Shown in pieces: positions 8,840 through 18,451 of a stretch of DNA of 40,693 nt. The DNA is from an uncultured Balneolaceae bacterium (lineage in GTDB: Bacteria > Bacteroidota > Rhodothermia > Balneolales > Balneolaceae). The DNA lies in contig CAJXOW010000031.1 of assembly GCA_913057825.1 (NCBI GenBank), forward strand, positions 1-40,693, in the 5' to 3' direction. The notes below the pieces were generated by a model. That model had not been told where the DNA came from. It ran no database searches and was given only the letters and a program-made list of their open reading frames with translations. The translations under genes were made by a program, and so were the position numbers. Every line of letters begins with the position of its first letter. Position 1 is the first letter of the stretch.

Positions 8840-10237
8840 TTAAACCTCATTTGATTTGGCATGTGAAAGTGCGTGAATAATGTCACTTTTTGTCAAGATA
8901 TCCATCTGTCCGTTATCGTGTTTTACAATAACAGCTGTGGTATTTTTCTTCAGCATTTGCGTAATTTGATCCACGCGCATATCCCCTGTAATCACAGGAA
9001 ACGGTTGATCCATAATTTCACTTACCGGCGCATCCCGAAAACCCGCATCCTCAATCAACCGGTTTAAAATACGATTCTCTGTCAGACTGCCGATTACGTT
9101 ATTTTCCTGGTTAACCACCGGCAGTTGCGAAATTTTATTCTCATTCATAACGTCTATAGCCTCCTGGAGTGTGGTATCCGGCGGTACGGAAACGACATCG
9201 CGAGCTTCCGCCCGATGACGAACAATCTCAATCGCCTTCAAGCTCGATGACGCACTCATAAAGTTGTTCTCCTTCATCCACTCATCATTATAAATCTTGG
9301 AAATATAGCGGGTCCCACTGTCCGGCAGTATAACCACCACTACATCATCAGATCCCAGGCCCTTCTGCCGGGCATAGTCAAGCGCTCCATATACAGCCGC
9401 ACCACAGGATCCGCCGACAAAAAGACCTTCTCTTTTGGCAAGCGCACGGGTTGTTAAAAAAGCATTTCGATCGTTAACCTGTATAATTTCATCCATTACA
9501 GATTCATCGTAATTACCGGGGATCAGATCTTCTCCGATTCCTTCGGTAAAATAGGGAGCAATAGTCTCTTCACTGTAACTGCCCGTCTCAAAATATTCTT
9601 TGAACACAGAACCGACACTGTCGATGCCGATAACCTTGATATCAGAATCTTTTTCCTTTAAAAACCGGCCAGCTCCCGTCACAGTTCCACAGGTTCCCAT
9701 TCCGGCTACAAAATGGGTTATCTTACCCTCGGTTTCATCCCACAATTCAGGGCCCGTTGTTTCATAGTGGGCTTGCGCGTTACTCGGGTTGTCATACTGG
9801 TTTGGATAATACGAATTGGGTATCTCTTCACTCAATTTTTGGGCCACCGAATAATAGCTTCGGGGATCTTCCGGATCAACATTTGTAGGACAGATTCGAA
9901 CTTCGGCACCGAGCGCTCGAAGCAAGTCAATTTTTTCCTTACTCTGTTTATCGGTCGTCGTAAAAATACAATTATATCCCTTGATAATAGCTGCAATCGC
10001 CAGTCCCATTCCCGTATTGCCGGATGTTCCCTCTATAATGGTTCCTCCCGGCTTGATATAGCCTTCCTTTTCCGCATCCTCTATCATTTTAATGGCGATG
10101 CGATCCTTCACACTCTGGCCAGGGTTAAAATATTCGACTTTGGCTAAAACAGTGGCCTGTATGTCATCAGCCAAAGTATTAAGTCGTACCAACGGAGTGT
10201 GCCCGATGGTTTGCAAAATTGAGTCATATACCTTCAT
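8840..10237 (-). CDS. cbs: Cystathionine beta-synthase with C-terminal CBS pair
   Basis: This is a PLP-dependent fold-type II enzyme condensing serine and homocysteine to cystathionine, or a closely related cysteine synthase. The N-terminal catalytic domain (about 1-330) shows the PLP lysine in NPGQSVKDR (K44), the phosphate and substrate loop EGTSGNTGMGLA, and the GMGTCGTVTGAGRFLK glycine loop. Two CBS domains fill about 335-460, where an adenosyl ligand could bind. ATG at 10237 is preferred; a TTG two codons upstream also opens the frame. The product has 465 residues, usual for bacterial CBS with a Bateman module. No cystathionine gamma-lyase gene is adjacent. The DUF3467 gene follows at 7 bp, suggesting an operon. 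Confidence 0.9.
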   Translation of the reverse strand: MKVYDSILQTIGHTPLVRLNTLADDIQATVLAKVEYFNPGQSVKDRIAIKMIEDAEKEGYIKPGGTIIEGTSGNTGMGLAIAAIIKGYNCIFTTTDKQSKEKIDLLRALGAEVRICPTNVDPEDPRSYYSVAQKLSEEIPNSYYPNQYDNPSNAQAHYETTGPELWDETEGKITHFVAGMGTCGTVTGAGRFLKEKDSDIKVIGIDSVGSVFKEYFETGSYSEETIAPYFTEGIGEDLIPGNYDESVMDEIIQVNDRNAFLTTRALAKREGLFVGGSCGAAVYGALDYARQKGLGSDDVVVVILPDSGTRYISKIYNDEWMKENNFMSASSSLKAIEIVRHRAEARDVVSVPPDTTLQEAIDVMNENKISQLPVVNQENNVIGSLTENRILNRLIEDAGFRDAPVSEIMDQPFPVITGDMRVDQITQMLKKNTTAVIVKHDNGQMDILTKSDIIHALSHAKSNEV

Positions 10238-10275
10238 AAACAACGGTTCTCCTTTCCCGGTAAATTTATAATCAA

Positions 10276-10467
10276 ATGAGTAGTCTGTCGTTAAACAATA
10301 TTCGTCCCGTGCAAATGCAGCCGACTCTAACAGTATATAAAAACGGTAAAGCTATGACAAGAGTTCATTGGGAGTCCCCCGCTGTTCGGCGGCCCGGATA
10401 CCAATTGAACTACCTTGGTGTACAAGGTAATGACCACCGCCGGGAATCAAGATTTCAACAACAGTAA
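10276..10467 (+). CDS. Small basic hypothetical protein
   Basis: This is a 63-codon ATG-started frame that fills most of the gap between the cystathionine beta-synthase gene and the DUF4290-like gene. The product is basic and polar (TLTVYKNGKAMTRVHWES, then YQLNYLGVQG). I recognise no family. It diverges from cystathionine beta-synthase with only 38 bp between start codons, tight for two promoters. There is no opposing gene in this stretch, so it is not a shadow of a known gene. It may still be a chance frame. Confidence 0.35.
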   Translation: MSSLSLNNIRPVQMQPTLTVYKNGKAMTRVHWESPAVRRPGYQLNYLGVQGNDHRRESRFQQQ

Positions 10468-10543
10468 TAAAAATTGTACATTCCAATCAATGTATTACGT
10501 GTACAGAAGATATCAATTTTGAACTCTAATTTCTTTGTTTACT

Positions 10544-10807
10544 ATGGGAATGTTCATCCATCAAGATAAACCCAAAGATTATGATTGCGGGTATAACCTG
10601 GATTTAATGATAGCGGCCCTGCCCCGCATACAAAGTCGTCGGGATCGTGTTGATTATGCCAAGCGTATTATTGAACTCATCAAACAAAGTCATCCCAACT
10701 GGGTGGATGATGACGGGACCAGCGCAGCGGCATGGGATCATTATTTTGAGCTGGCCGAATACAACCCACGCGACTATGGTATTCGTCACCCGCACCGCGA
10801 CACCTGA
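10544..10807 (+). CDS. DUF4290-like small protein
   Basis: This is an 87-residue protein. The pattern runs from CGYNLDLMIAALPRI through RRDRVDYAKRIIELI, HPNWVDDDG and AAWDHYFELAEY to a final HPHRD. It follows the spacing of DUF4290, a Bacteroidetes family with a YGxxI, an IxxRxxR, an A-II helix, a P-xxxD turn and a WDH motif. It is shorter than usual members, lacking the long C-terminal half. ATG 10544 is preferred over a TTG three codons upstream; ATG 10550 is also possible. It lies 132 bp before menF on the same strand. Function is unknown, and the family link is by eye only. Confidence 0.6.
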   Translation: MGMFIHQDKPKDYDCGYNLDLMIAALPRIQSRRDRVDYAKRIIELIKQSHPNWVDDDGTSAAAWDHYFELAEYNPRDYGIRHPHRDT

Positions 10808-10939
10808 TGGCAGATGCTTGCCAATTTATCCGATGCTACCCTTAAACCAATTATTACGAATCGTTGGGAATCTGTCTGATTCGCAATATATTGAAACTTT
10901 CAAACGGTCTATATCCCTGGCTAGAACGACTTAAGTTCC

Positions 10940-12430
10940 ATGTCTGAAGATACACTGCAAGAACGCCCCCAAATACGCCGCCGTCTCAGAGCCTTATTCC
11001 AAAATCGGTTTCTGTCCGATTTTGGCCGTCAATTCTCCTATTCCTCTTCTTCAGTCGATCGATTACTGAGCTTAACTATTCCCATTAGCCGTATAGATCC
11101 GCTGGCTTGTGTGGAGGTGCTGGGGCAGCCTGGCGAGTTTCAATTTTACTGGGAACATCCTGAACGGGATTTCGGTCTTGCCGGTGGGAAGAGCTGTTTA
11201 TCCATCAGCGCGGAAGGAAGCAGCCGTTTTCAACAAGTTGAAGACCGAATTCAACAAGTACGAAACAAGAGCCGTGAGATATCAGAAATTGAACATACCC
11301 AGGCGGGTCTCCATTTTCTAGGTGGTTTTTCATTCAATGGACATACGACCAACAACCAGCTCTGGGCTAATTTTGGATCGGCCTCTTTCCACGTTCCCGA
11401 GTGGCTTTTTGTCCGCGACGGCAACCTGGGACTGCTAACTTTAACTTTGGATATATCGGATCATAGATTGACTGCGGCTGACATTGATCAACAATTTGAA
11501 TCACGAGTGGACCAATTGCAACCGCTTCTCGACTTTCAACAGGAACACGACGGTATTGTTAAAAAGAGCGAGCCCTGTTGGGACAGCTCCAATAAAAGTT
11601 TGGTTGACGATACAGAATCGGAGGATACCTACGAGCAATGGACCAAACATGTGAACCATGCCAAAGATTTAATCCGCGAGGGGGCTTTCGAGAAAATAGT
11701 TTTATCCCGAAAAATACAGGTTGAAAATAACGGTTCCATTTCACCGACGCAGGCTATCAATCGTTTGCGCAACCTGTATACCAACTGCTACTGCTTCTTT
11801 ATAGAATTCCCCGGTTCCGGAAGTTTTATCGGGTGTAGCCCGGAACGGCTGGTACAGTTCAATAAGCGTTATATTTTAACGGATGCCCTCGCCGGAAGTA
11901 TTTCAAGAGGCACATCGGCCTCCCGGGACATGGTTTTTGAAAACAGGCTGCTAAGCAGCGGGAAAAACCGTGATGAACATGAATTCGTGGTGAAATCAAT
12001 CACTCATCGACTTAAAAATTTAACCACCCGTATTCAGCACCCATCCAGCCCCGTTGTCAAAAAATTAAGTAACGTTCAACATCTTCACACTCCGATTCTG
12101 GCCTGGTTAAAAAGTGATACCCGAAAATCCGACGTCATGCGGCATTTGCATCCAACGCCCGCTGTTGGGGGATATCCCACCGAAAAAGCCTTGTCCTATA
12201 TTCCTAAACTGGAATTATTTGATCGCGGCTGGTTTGCAGGTCCCGTGGGTTGGTTCAACACCATGGGAGGGGGCGAATTTACCGTCGCCATTCGAAGTGG
12301 ACTAATTCAGAGTGACCAAGCCCATTTCTTTGCCGGCTGTGGCATTGTAGAGGATTCCGATGCAAACGAGGAATGGGAGGAAACCAAGTTAAAGCTGATT
12401 CCAATGCTTTCCTCCGTCGAAAATGGCTGA
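10940..12430 (+). CDS. menF: Isochorismate synthase (menaquinone)
   Basis: This enzyme converts chorismate to isochorismate, the entry step to menaquinone. The C-terminal chorismate-binding domain (about 235-490) contains the general-base lysine region FEKIVLSRKI, then GSFIGCSPERLV, LTDALAGSISRG, HEFVVKSI, LHPTPAVGGYPTEKAL, DRGWFAGPVGW, GEFTVAIRSG and FAGCGIVEDSDANEEWEET. These are the full set of motifs expected of MenF/EntC/DhbC enzymes. The first 200 residues are the less conserved N-terminal half. The menD gene directly follows with an 8-bp overlap, which settles the menaquinone assignment over a siderophore one. The product has 496 residues, somewhat longer than E. coli MenF (431). Confidence 0.94.
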   Translation: MSEDTLQERPQIRRRLRALFQNRFLSDFGRQFSYSSSSVDRLLSLTIPISRIDPLACVEVLGQPGEFQFYWEHPERDFGLAGGKSCLSISAEGSSRFQQVEDRIQQVRNKSREISEIEHTQAGLHFLGGFSFNGHTTNNQLWANFGSASFHVPEWLFVRDGNLGLLTLTLDISDHRLTAADIDQQFESRVDQLQPLLDFQQEHDGIVKKSEPCWDSSNKSLVDDTESEDTYEQWTKHVNHAKDLIREGAFEKIVLSRKIQVENNGSISPTQAINRLRNLYTNCYCFFIEFPGSGSFIGCSPERLVQFNKRYILTDALAGSISRGTSASRDMVFENRLLSSGKNRDEHEFVVKSITHRLKNLTTRIQHPSSPVVKKLSNVQHLHTPILAWLKSDTRKSDVMRHLHPTPAVGGYPTEKALSYIPKLELFDRGWFAGPVGWFNTMGGGEFTVAIRSGLIQSDQAHFFAGCGIVEDSDANEEWEETKLKLIPMLSSVENG

Positions 12431-14132
12431 TCTCACACCTCAAAATAGTTCATTTTATTGGGCGAATCAGTTTATAATCGCCCTGCGGCGTGAAGGGGTT
12501 CAGCATTTAATTATGTCACCGGGATCCCGTTCGACTCCATTAACACTGGCTGCCGCTGCCCACCCGAGGTTGGATCAAACGGTTATTCTCGACGAACGAT
12601 CAGCTGCGTATACCGCACTGGGCATTGGAAAGTCAACCGGCATTCCCGCCGCTCTTATATGTACCTCCGGTACCGCTGCTGCCAATTACTATCCAGCCAT
12701 TATAGAATCACGGCAGGCCGGGGTCCCCTTAATCGCGTTGACGGCCGACCGTCCCCCGCATTTGCGCTCTATAGGCGCCAATCAAGCCATAGATCAGCTC
12801 AAAATTTTTGGATCTTATCCGGTCTGGTTCCATGAGATCGGGGAGCCACGCTCCGGCGAAAATGATCTGCAACGACTGAGGTATGCTGCTCATCAAGCCG
12901 TCTACCAAAGCAAGACCAAACGGGGACCGGTCCACCTGAACTTTCCCTTTCGCAAGCCACTGGAGCCGGATCCCTCGTATTTTGAAACTATTAAACGTAA
13001 AAACGAGGCAACTACCTTTACCGCCGCCCACCACAGCACTTCCGGTGTTCGCATTACAAGCGAAATAAATGGCTTTAAAGGCTCTTTACATAAGGGCAAC
13101 CAGCCCATCATCATTGCAGGTCCTGAAGATCCTTCTTACTCACTTGGTGAGTGGATAGTGGAACTTTCCGACACCTTTCATATACCTATCCTGGCAGAAG
13201 CCGGAGCCAACCTGCCATCCTGTGATCAAGTCATACCCGGCTTCTCGGGATTCCTGCGTTCACATATGGATACCACTGCCTTCAAACCTGATCTGATCAT
13301 ACGAATCGGTCAATCTCCCGCAACCAAGACCTTATTGCGTTATCTTGAAATACACCGAGACGTTCTGCATTACCATTTCACCCGACTCGGTCATGCGCAA
13401 AATGCTCTGTTGTCGACGGACTATACCCTTGAAGGCATTCCACCATCAATTAAATCCCGTACCGAACGCAAAGATCGGGATGAATGGATGAAGAAGTGGA
13501 TGGAGCATGCCAATGCCCATCTGGACCTTATTTCAAATTTGCACGAAAACTCAAACACCTTAACAGACGGGCAAGCAGTCCGTAACTTATTAAAACAACT
13601 ACCCTCCTCCTGGGCCCTTTGTCTATCCAATTCATTTCCCGTTCGTGATGCCTCCCTATACGGCGGCAAGTCATTACCGTCCCAACTCACCTACGTCAAT
13701 CGAGGTGCCAGTGGCATTGACGGGGTTACCTCCATGTCGGCGGGCATTGTTCGCGGGCAACACAAACCTGCCCTGCTTTTGACGGGGGACCTGGCTTTTC
13801 TTCACGATACAAATGCCTTGTTACAGGCATCCTCTCTTCCATATCCCCTGGTAATCGGTATTATCAACAACGAAGGCGGTTCGATTTTCCGGATGTTGCC
13901 AATAGCCCAACATGAAGATACTTTTGAAACTTATTTCGAGACTCCCCAAAAGGTTCACATTGAATTCATGGGAAACACCTACCAAGTGAATTATCAGTTG
14001 ATCGAAAGCCGGGAAGATCTGGCTGAATTTTCCTTCGGTCAATTGGGGGATGCAACCGGTATACATCTCATTGAATTTCGTACCGATCCGGATGCCTCAA
14101 TGGACGAGCGTCGAAAACTCTGGGAGGGTTAG
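12423..14132 (+). CDS. menD: SEPHCHC synthase (MenD)
   Basis: This is a thiamine-diphosphate enzyme joining 2-oxoglutarate and isochorismate to 2-succinyl-5-enolpyruvyl-6-hydroxy-3-cyclohexene-1-carboxylate. The N-terminal Pyr domain has SPGSRSTPLTLAA and the cofactor-activating glutamate in ILDERSAA (E58), followed by CTSGTAAANYYPA and LTADRPPHLRSIGANQAI. The C-terminal PP domain has NRGASGIDGVTSMSAG and the ThDP/Mg motif LLTGDLAFLHDTNAL ending in NNEGGSIFRMLP. All catalytic signatures of the family are intact. The gene starts 8 bp inside menF, implying translational coupling, and is followed 9 bp later by menH. The product has 569 residues, normal for MenD. Confidence 0.96.
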   Translation: MADLTPQNSSFYWANQFIIALRREGVQHLIMSPGSRSTPLTLAAAAHPRLDQTVILDERSAAYTALGIGKSTGIPAALICTSGTAAANYYPAIIESRQAGVPLIALTADRPPHLRSIGANQAIDQLKIFGSYPVWFHEIGEPRSGENDLQRLRYAAHQAVYQSKTKRGPVHLNFPFRKPLEPDPSYFETIKRKNEATTFTAAHHSTSGVRITSEINGFKGSLHKGNQPIIIAGPEDPSYSLGEWIVELSDTFHIPILAEAGANLPSCDQVIPGFSGFLRSHMDTTAFKPDLIIRIGQSPATKTLLRYLEIHRDVLHYHFTRLGHAQNALLSTDYTLEGIPPSIKSRTERKDRDEWMKKWMEHANAHLDLISNLHENSNTLTDGQAVRNLLKQLPSSWALCLSNSFPVRDASLYGGKSLPSQLTYVNRGASGIDGVTSMSAGIVRGQHKPALLLTGDLAFLHDTNALLQASSLPYPLVIGIINNEGGSIFRMLPIAQHEDTFETYFETPQKVHIEFMGNTYQVNYQLIESREDLAEFSFGQLGDATGIHLIEFRTDPDASMDERRKLWEG

Positions 14133-14141
14133 CCTTGTGGT

Positions 14142-14960
14142 ATGAAAATTTCCGTCCGATCCATAGATTACCATGTCGACCGTTATGAGCAAGCGGGGCC
14201 CCATGCTCCCTACCTGGTGTTGCTGCACGGTTTTATGGGAAGCGGACGAAGTTTTAACCTTTTAACAGACCATCTAACGGGGGATATAAATCTCCTTGCC
14301 ATTGATCTGTTGGGACACGGCAAGACCGGGGGTACGGACAATATAGATCGATACACCACGGCCGAACAGCTTCTTGATCTTGACAAAATCCTCCGGGATC
14401 AATTCTCCACTCCCTTTTTTCTGTATGGATACAGCATGGGGGGACGGCTGGCTTTGCGATATGCCCTGCAACATCCACGTTTTATCCGGGGGATAATACT
14501 GGAAAGTACGCATGCAGGAATTACAAGTTCAAAGGAACGCGCAAAACGGAGAGAGCGAGATCAAAAATGGGCTCGATGGATCAAAAAAGATTTTGATGCT
14601 TTCTTATCCTGGTGGGAGCAATTGGACCTGTTTGACGCTCCTTCCTCGACTGAAGATTCAAAAAAATGGTACCGGGAAATTCAACGACAACAGGTTCCCG
14701 AATATATGGCAAACAGTTTACAGGCTTTTGGACAGGGTTCTGTTTTACCGGTTCGTGATGAATGGTCTAACCTGCGAAAACCGGTCCTGTTGGCAGCCGG
14801 AGAATACGATGCCAAGTATCGTGAGTATATGAAAAAACTTCAGCGGACAATACCCGCAGCCGATTTTGCCATGATATCAGCAGCCGCCCACCGAATCCAT
14901 GTGGATCAACCGAAAAGGTGGTCAACCGCAATTAAAAATTTTATTTTGAAACACCGGTAA
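14142..14960 (+). CDS. menH: SHCHC synthase, alpha/beta hydrolase (MenH)
   Basis: This is an alpha/beta-hydrolase fold protein that eliminates pyruvate from the MenD product to give SHCHC. Visible are the oxyanion strand VLLHGFMGSGRSF, the nucleophile elbow GYSMGGR with S98, an acid-region motif LLAAGEYDAKY and the catalytic histidine in AAAHRIHVDQP (H250). Length is 272 residues, close to known MenH proteins (about 250). Sequence alone would not separate MenH from other hydrolases. The position 9 bp after menD and before menB makes the assignment likely. It is followed by 158 bp with no gene before menB. Confidence 0.87.
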   Translation: MKISVRSIDYHVDRYEQAGPHAPYLVLLHGFMGSGRSFNLLTDHLTGDINLLAIDLLGHGKTGGTDNIDRYTTAEQLLDLDKILRDQFSTPFFLYGYSMGGRLALRYALQHPRFIRGIILESTHAGITSSKERAKRRERDQKWARWIKKDFDAFLSWWEQLDLFDAPSSTEDSKKWYREIQRQQVPEYMANSLQAFGQGSVLPVRDEWSNLRKPVLLAAGEYDAKYREYMKKLQRTIPAADFAMISAAAHRIHVDQPKRWSTAIKNFILKHR

Positions 14961-15118
14961 GCCACAAATTATGGTTTATGATCCAATTGCAAAACCGTTG
15001 CTTCTGTCGAATATTTAGAGTTAGAATAAAGGCTTTTGCAGCATAGCGATAACAACCTTGCGAGAACTGGAACCGGTAAATTTACCAGCTAACCACAAAC
15101 AACTAAACAATTCATTTT

Positions 15119-15949
15119 ATGGGATGGAAAACGGTCACAGAATATGAAGATATCACCTATAAAAAACAGGATGGCATCGCCCGCATCGGTATTAACCGCC
15201 CTGAAATTCGCAATGCATTTCGTCCAAAAACCCTGAACGAAATGTATGAGGCTTTCCAGGATGTACAGGAAGACCCTTCCATCGGTGTTGTTTTACTTAC
15301 CGGCGAAGGTCCCGCAGAAGACGGTGTGTATGCTTTCTGTTCGGGCGGCGATCAAAATGTCCGAGGCGATGGCGGCTACAAGGATGAAAAAGGGACCCCT
15401 CGTCTCAACGTCCTGGAGCTTCAGCGCTTAATACGCTTTATGCCAAAGGTTGTTATTGCCGTTGTGCCCGGCTGGGCCGTAGGAGGCGGACACAGCTTGC
15501 ATGTTGTTTGCGATCTTACCCTGGCCAGCAGAGAACATGCGGTATTCAAGCAAACAGACGCCGATGTAGCCAGTTTTGACGGCGGATTCGGCTCGGCTTT
15601 GCTTGCCCGACAGGTTGGACAGAAAAAAGCCCGTGAGATCTTTTTTCTTGGCAGAAATTATTCGGCCCAGGAAGCATTTGATATGGGGATGGTAAACGAG
15701 GTGGTGAGTCACGACAAACTTGAAGAAACCGCTTTTGAGTGGGGGCAGGAAATACTGGATAAAAGTCCCACAGCCATACGCATGATTAAATACGCCTTTA
15801 ATCTAATCGATGACGGTATGGTCGGGCAACAAATATTTGCCGGTGAGGCCACGGGGCTGGCTTATCGCACCGAGGAAGCGGAAGAAGGTAAAAACGCCTT
15901 TCTGGAAAAGCGCAAACCCCGTTTCCGGGACTATCCGTGGCGCCCCTGA
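15119..15949 (+). CDS. menB: 1,4-dihydroxy-2-naphthoyl-CoA synthase (MenB)
   Basis: This is a crotonase-fold enzyme that closes the second ring, turning o-succinylbenzoyl-CoA into DHNA-CoA. Diagnostic MenB segments are [15 protein letters not shown] (about 73-87), [33 protein letters not shown] and the C-terminal [17 protein letters not shown]147 in QTDADV places it with the MenB enzymes that carry their own carboxylate there, as in Mycobacterium tuberculosis. The E. coli-type enzymes have Gly there and use bicarbonate. The product has 276 residues. It ends the menFDHB run and converges on glnN, with a terminator hairpin between. The 158-bp gap before it may hold its own promoter. Confidence 0.95.
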   Translation: MGWKTVTEYEDITYKKQDGIARIGINRPEIRNAFRPKTLNEMYEAFQDVQEDPSIGVVLLTGEGPAEDGVYAFCSGGDQNVRGDGGYKDEKGTPRLNVLELQRLIRFMPKVVIAVVPGWAVGGGHSLHVVCDLTLASREHAVFKQTDADVASFDGGFGSALLARQVGQKKAREIFFLGRNYSAQEAFDMGMVNEVVSHDKLEETAFEWGQEILDKSPTAIRMIKYAFNLIDDGMVGQQIFAGEATGLAYRTEEAEEGKNAFLEKRKPRFRDYPWRP

Positions 15950-15987
15950 TGTAGAACACACAGAAATCGACGGTACCAAATAAAAAA

Positions 15988-16019
15988 CCCGATACCCGCC
16001 CTATTAGGCGGATACCGGG
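15988..16019 (-). terminator. Intrinsic terminator of glnN
   Basis: The arms CCCGATACCCGCC (15988-16000) and GGCGGATACCGGG (16007-16019) form a 13-bp stem with two G-U type positions and a 6-nt loop. On the minus strand the stem is followed by TTTTTTATTT. It lies 31 bp past the glnN stop. It also sits just past menB, where the plus strand lacks a T-run, so it mainly serves glnN. Confidence 0.85.
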
Positions 16020-16049
16020 GTCGATGACTAAAAAGCCATCCTCAACCTG

Positions 16050-18227
16050 TTACTTCACGAATAGCATTTCACGATATATTGGCAATGGCCAATAATCATC
16101 GGCTACGTGCCATTCGAGCATGTCAGCGGCATCTCTAACTTTATTCATTAAAGGTACCACCTTTTTATTGACGTATTTGGCTTGTTCCATGATCGAATCG
16201 CCATTGGCTTTTTTAACGGCTTTCCGCATCTCAGTAATAGATTTATCTAGATCGTTAAGTCCCTGATTTACAGTGGCTAGCATGTTATTAGCTCCAGTAG
16301 TTTCAAGGTCGATCTTCTTACCACGATCCACTACAGCGGCCAGTTCATTCATATATCGTACGGCAGCTGGATAAATCATGGTTTTGGCAATGGACTCGGT
16401 GGTATCGACTTCAATATTCAAGGTTTGCAGGTACTGTTCCGCCCATATCTCCTTACGGGATTCCAATTCATCCTCATTGAGAACCCCGTGCTTTTCGAAC
16501 AGTTCGACATTTTTATCGTTTGTCAACATGGGCAGTGCATCCACCATGTCAGGCAGGTTGTGCAATCCGCGTTTTTCGGCTTCTTCAACCCATTCATCCG
16601 AGTAGTTGTCCCCGTTGAATACAATATCCTGGCATTCATCGATTGTATCATGCAGCACCGTTTTCAGGGCATCCTCGAAATTTTGGTCCTCTCTTTCCTT
16701 CTCCATCTGGGTGCACATTTGATCAAGTGCATCGGCAACAATGGTATTCAGCACCACGGTCGGGAAAGATACGGATTGATTTGAACCTACTGCCCGGAAT
16801 TCGAATTTATTTCCGGTAAATGCAAATGGAGAAGTTCTGTTACGATCTCCTGCATGTTTTGGAATTTGCGGCAGAACTGGAGTTCCCAATCCGAGCAGTC
16901 CACCCTGTTTGGAGTTTTTGAGTCCGCCATTCAACAATTGCGTGAACACATCCTGCAATTGCTCTCCGATAAAGGCCGATATAATGGCCGGCGGTGCTTC
17001 ATTACCGCCCAGACGATGATCGTTACCCGCACTTCCAATCGATATACGAAGCAAATCCTGATTTTCATAAACGCCTTTCAGAACGGAAGCGAAGAAAAAC
17101 AGGAACTGCATATTATCATGCGGATTATCCCCCGGATCCAGCAAATTCATGCCTTCTTTTGTGCTGATAGACCAGTTTAAATGCTTACCGCTACCATTCA
17201 CACCGTCATACGGCTTCTCATGCAGCAGACACTCAAACCCATATTTACGAGCTATCCTTTTGAGGGTAATCATCATCAACTGTTGATGATCCGCTGAGAT
17301 ATTGCACGTTTCAAAAATGGGTGCGATCTCAAACTGGCTCGGGGCCACCTCATTATGACGGGTCTTGACCGGGATACCCAGTCGATAAAGTTCTTTTTCG
17401 GCATCCAACATAAATGAAAGTACCCGCTCAGGTATCGATCCAAAGTAATGGTCGTCCATTTCCTGTCCACGCGGCGGCTTAGCCCCAACCAACGTTCGAC
17501 CGGCAGTCATCAGATCAGGTCGTCGGTAATAGAACTCTTCGTCAATCAGAAAATATTCCTGCTCGGCCCCAGTCGTCGAATTCACCCGGGATGTCTCCAC
17601 GCCAAAAAGCTTCAAAGCTCTTTTGGCTTGTTTGTTGAGTGCTTCCACCGATCGCAGCAATGGAGTTTTATGGTCCAGTGCTTCTCCGTTATACGAAGCA
17701 AAGGCGGTGGGAATACAAAGATAGGATCCATTCTGATTCTCGATAATAAATGCAGGTGAGGTCGGATCCCAGGCCGTATATCCCCTGGCTTCAAATGTTT
17801 GCCTGAGACCCCCACTGGGAAAACTGGAAGCATCCGGTTCTCCCTGGATCAGATCCTTTCCGGAGAACTCCTCAAGTGCCCCGCCCCCTTCATTGGGTGT
17901 GATAAAACTGTCATGTTTTTCGGCAGTCAGACCCGTCAACGGCTGAAACCAGTGCGTAAAATGGGTCGCACCTTTTTCCGTTGCCCAATCCTTCATCGCC
18001 ACCGCTACTGCATCGGCAACTTCAGAATTCAGTTCTTCTCCATGTTGAACTGTTTGGCTTAATTGCTTCCAAACATTTTTGGGCAAACGTTCTCTTAACT
18101 CCTCAAGTTGCAGCGTGTTCTCACCAAAAATCTTGGTGATCTTCATCGGCTCTTCACCATTCCGTTTACTGGGCTTCCAATTCTGGGCCGCAGCAAGCGT
18201 GTCATACCGTCTTTGTACTTTAGTCAT
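16050..18227 (-). CDS. glnN: Type III glutamine synthetase
   Basis: This enzyme makes glutamine from glutamate, ammonia and ATP, the main route of ammonium assimilation. At 725 residues it is the long type III form (GSIII) common in Bacteroidetes and cyanobacteria, not the about 470-residue GSI. Type III landmarks are the N-terminal [41 protein letters not shown], the metal-binding [12 protein letters not shown] (E222, E224), [17 protein letters not shown] and the ATP-site [10 protein letters not shown]. The C-terminal region past about 530 is the GSIII-specific helical part. It lies on the opposite strand inside the men genes, between menB and menA, so it is not part of their operons. It has its own terminator and a 224-bp upstream region. 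Confidence 0.95.
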   Translation of the reverse strand: MTKVQRRYDTLAAAQNWKPSKRNGEEPMKITKIFGENTLQLEELRERLPKNVWKQLSQTVQHGEELNSEVADAVAVAMKDWATEKGATHFTHWFQPLTGLTAEKHDSFITPNEGGGALEEFSGKDLIQGEPDASSFPSGGLRQTFEARGYTAWDPTSPAFIIENQNGSYLCIPTAFASYNGEALDHKTPLLRSVEALNKQAKRALKLFGVETSRVNSTTGAEQEYFLIDEEFYYRRPDLMTAGRTLVGAKPPRGQEMDDHYFGSIPERVLSFMLDAEKELYRLGIPVKTRHNEVAPSQFEIAPIFETCNISADHQQLMMITLKRIARKYGFECLLHEKPYDGVNGSGKHLNWSISTKEGMNLLDPGDNPHDNMQFLFFFASVLKGVYENQDLLRISIGSAGNDHRLGGNEAPPAIISAFIGEQLQDVFTQLLNGGLKNSKQGGLLGLGTPVLPQIPKHAGDRNRTSPFAFTGNKFEFRAVGSNQSVSFPTVVLNTIVADALDQMCTQMEKEREDQNFEDALKTVLHDTIDECQDIVFNGDNYSDEWVEEAEKRGLHNLPDMVDALPMLTNDKNVELFEKHGVLNEDELESRKEIWAEQYLQTLNIEVDTTESIAKTMIYPAAVRYMNELAAVVDRGKKIDLETTGANNMLATVNQGLNDLDKSITEMRKAVKKANGDSIMEQAKYVNKKVVPLMNKVRDAADMLEWHVADDYWPLPIYREMLFVK

Positions 18228-18451
18228 CGAAATTGAATGCTTGAAGTTTAAATTGATGATTGCAATTCAGCCTAAATATAAGGTAAAATTGCAATTATTC
18301 AATAGTTATTTAATTATTAAAATTAATTAATTTAATTTTTAAATATAAAGTGCGGTACAAACTTAAAATATTTATTGTAGAAGCGCTTCCATTGAGCTTA
18401 AAACTTATAGTAATTTTAATTTAGAGGTCGAAAATCTTTATTATTTTAGGT
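18228..18451. promoter_or_regulatory. Divergent glnN / menA promoter region
   Basis: This very AT-rich 224-bp spacer between diverging genes has long A/T runs around 18300-18350. I see no ORF. The one GC-containing block is the palindrome described separately at 18378-18391. Confidence 0.5.
18378..18391. promoter_or_regulatory. LacI-family-like palindromic operator candidate
   Basis: TAGAAGCGCTTCCA contains a perfect 10-bp palindrome, GAAGCGCTTC. It fits the LacI/GalR operator consensus TGNAANCGNTTNCA at every defined position except one. It lies about 60 bp before menA and 150 bp before glnN, in DNA otherwise almost free of G and C. No LacI-type gene is in the window, so the binder is unknown and a chance match remains possible. 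Confidence 0.35.
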
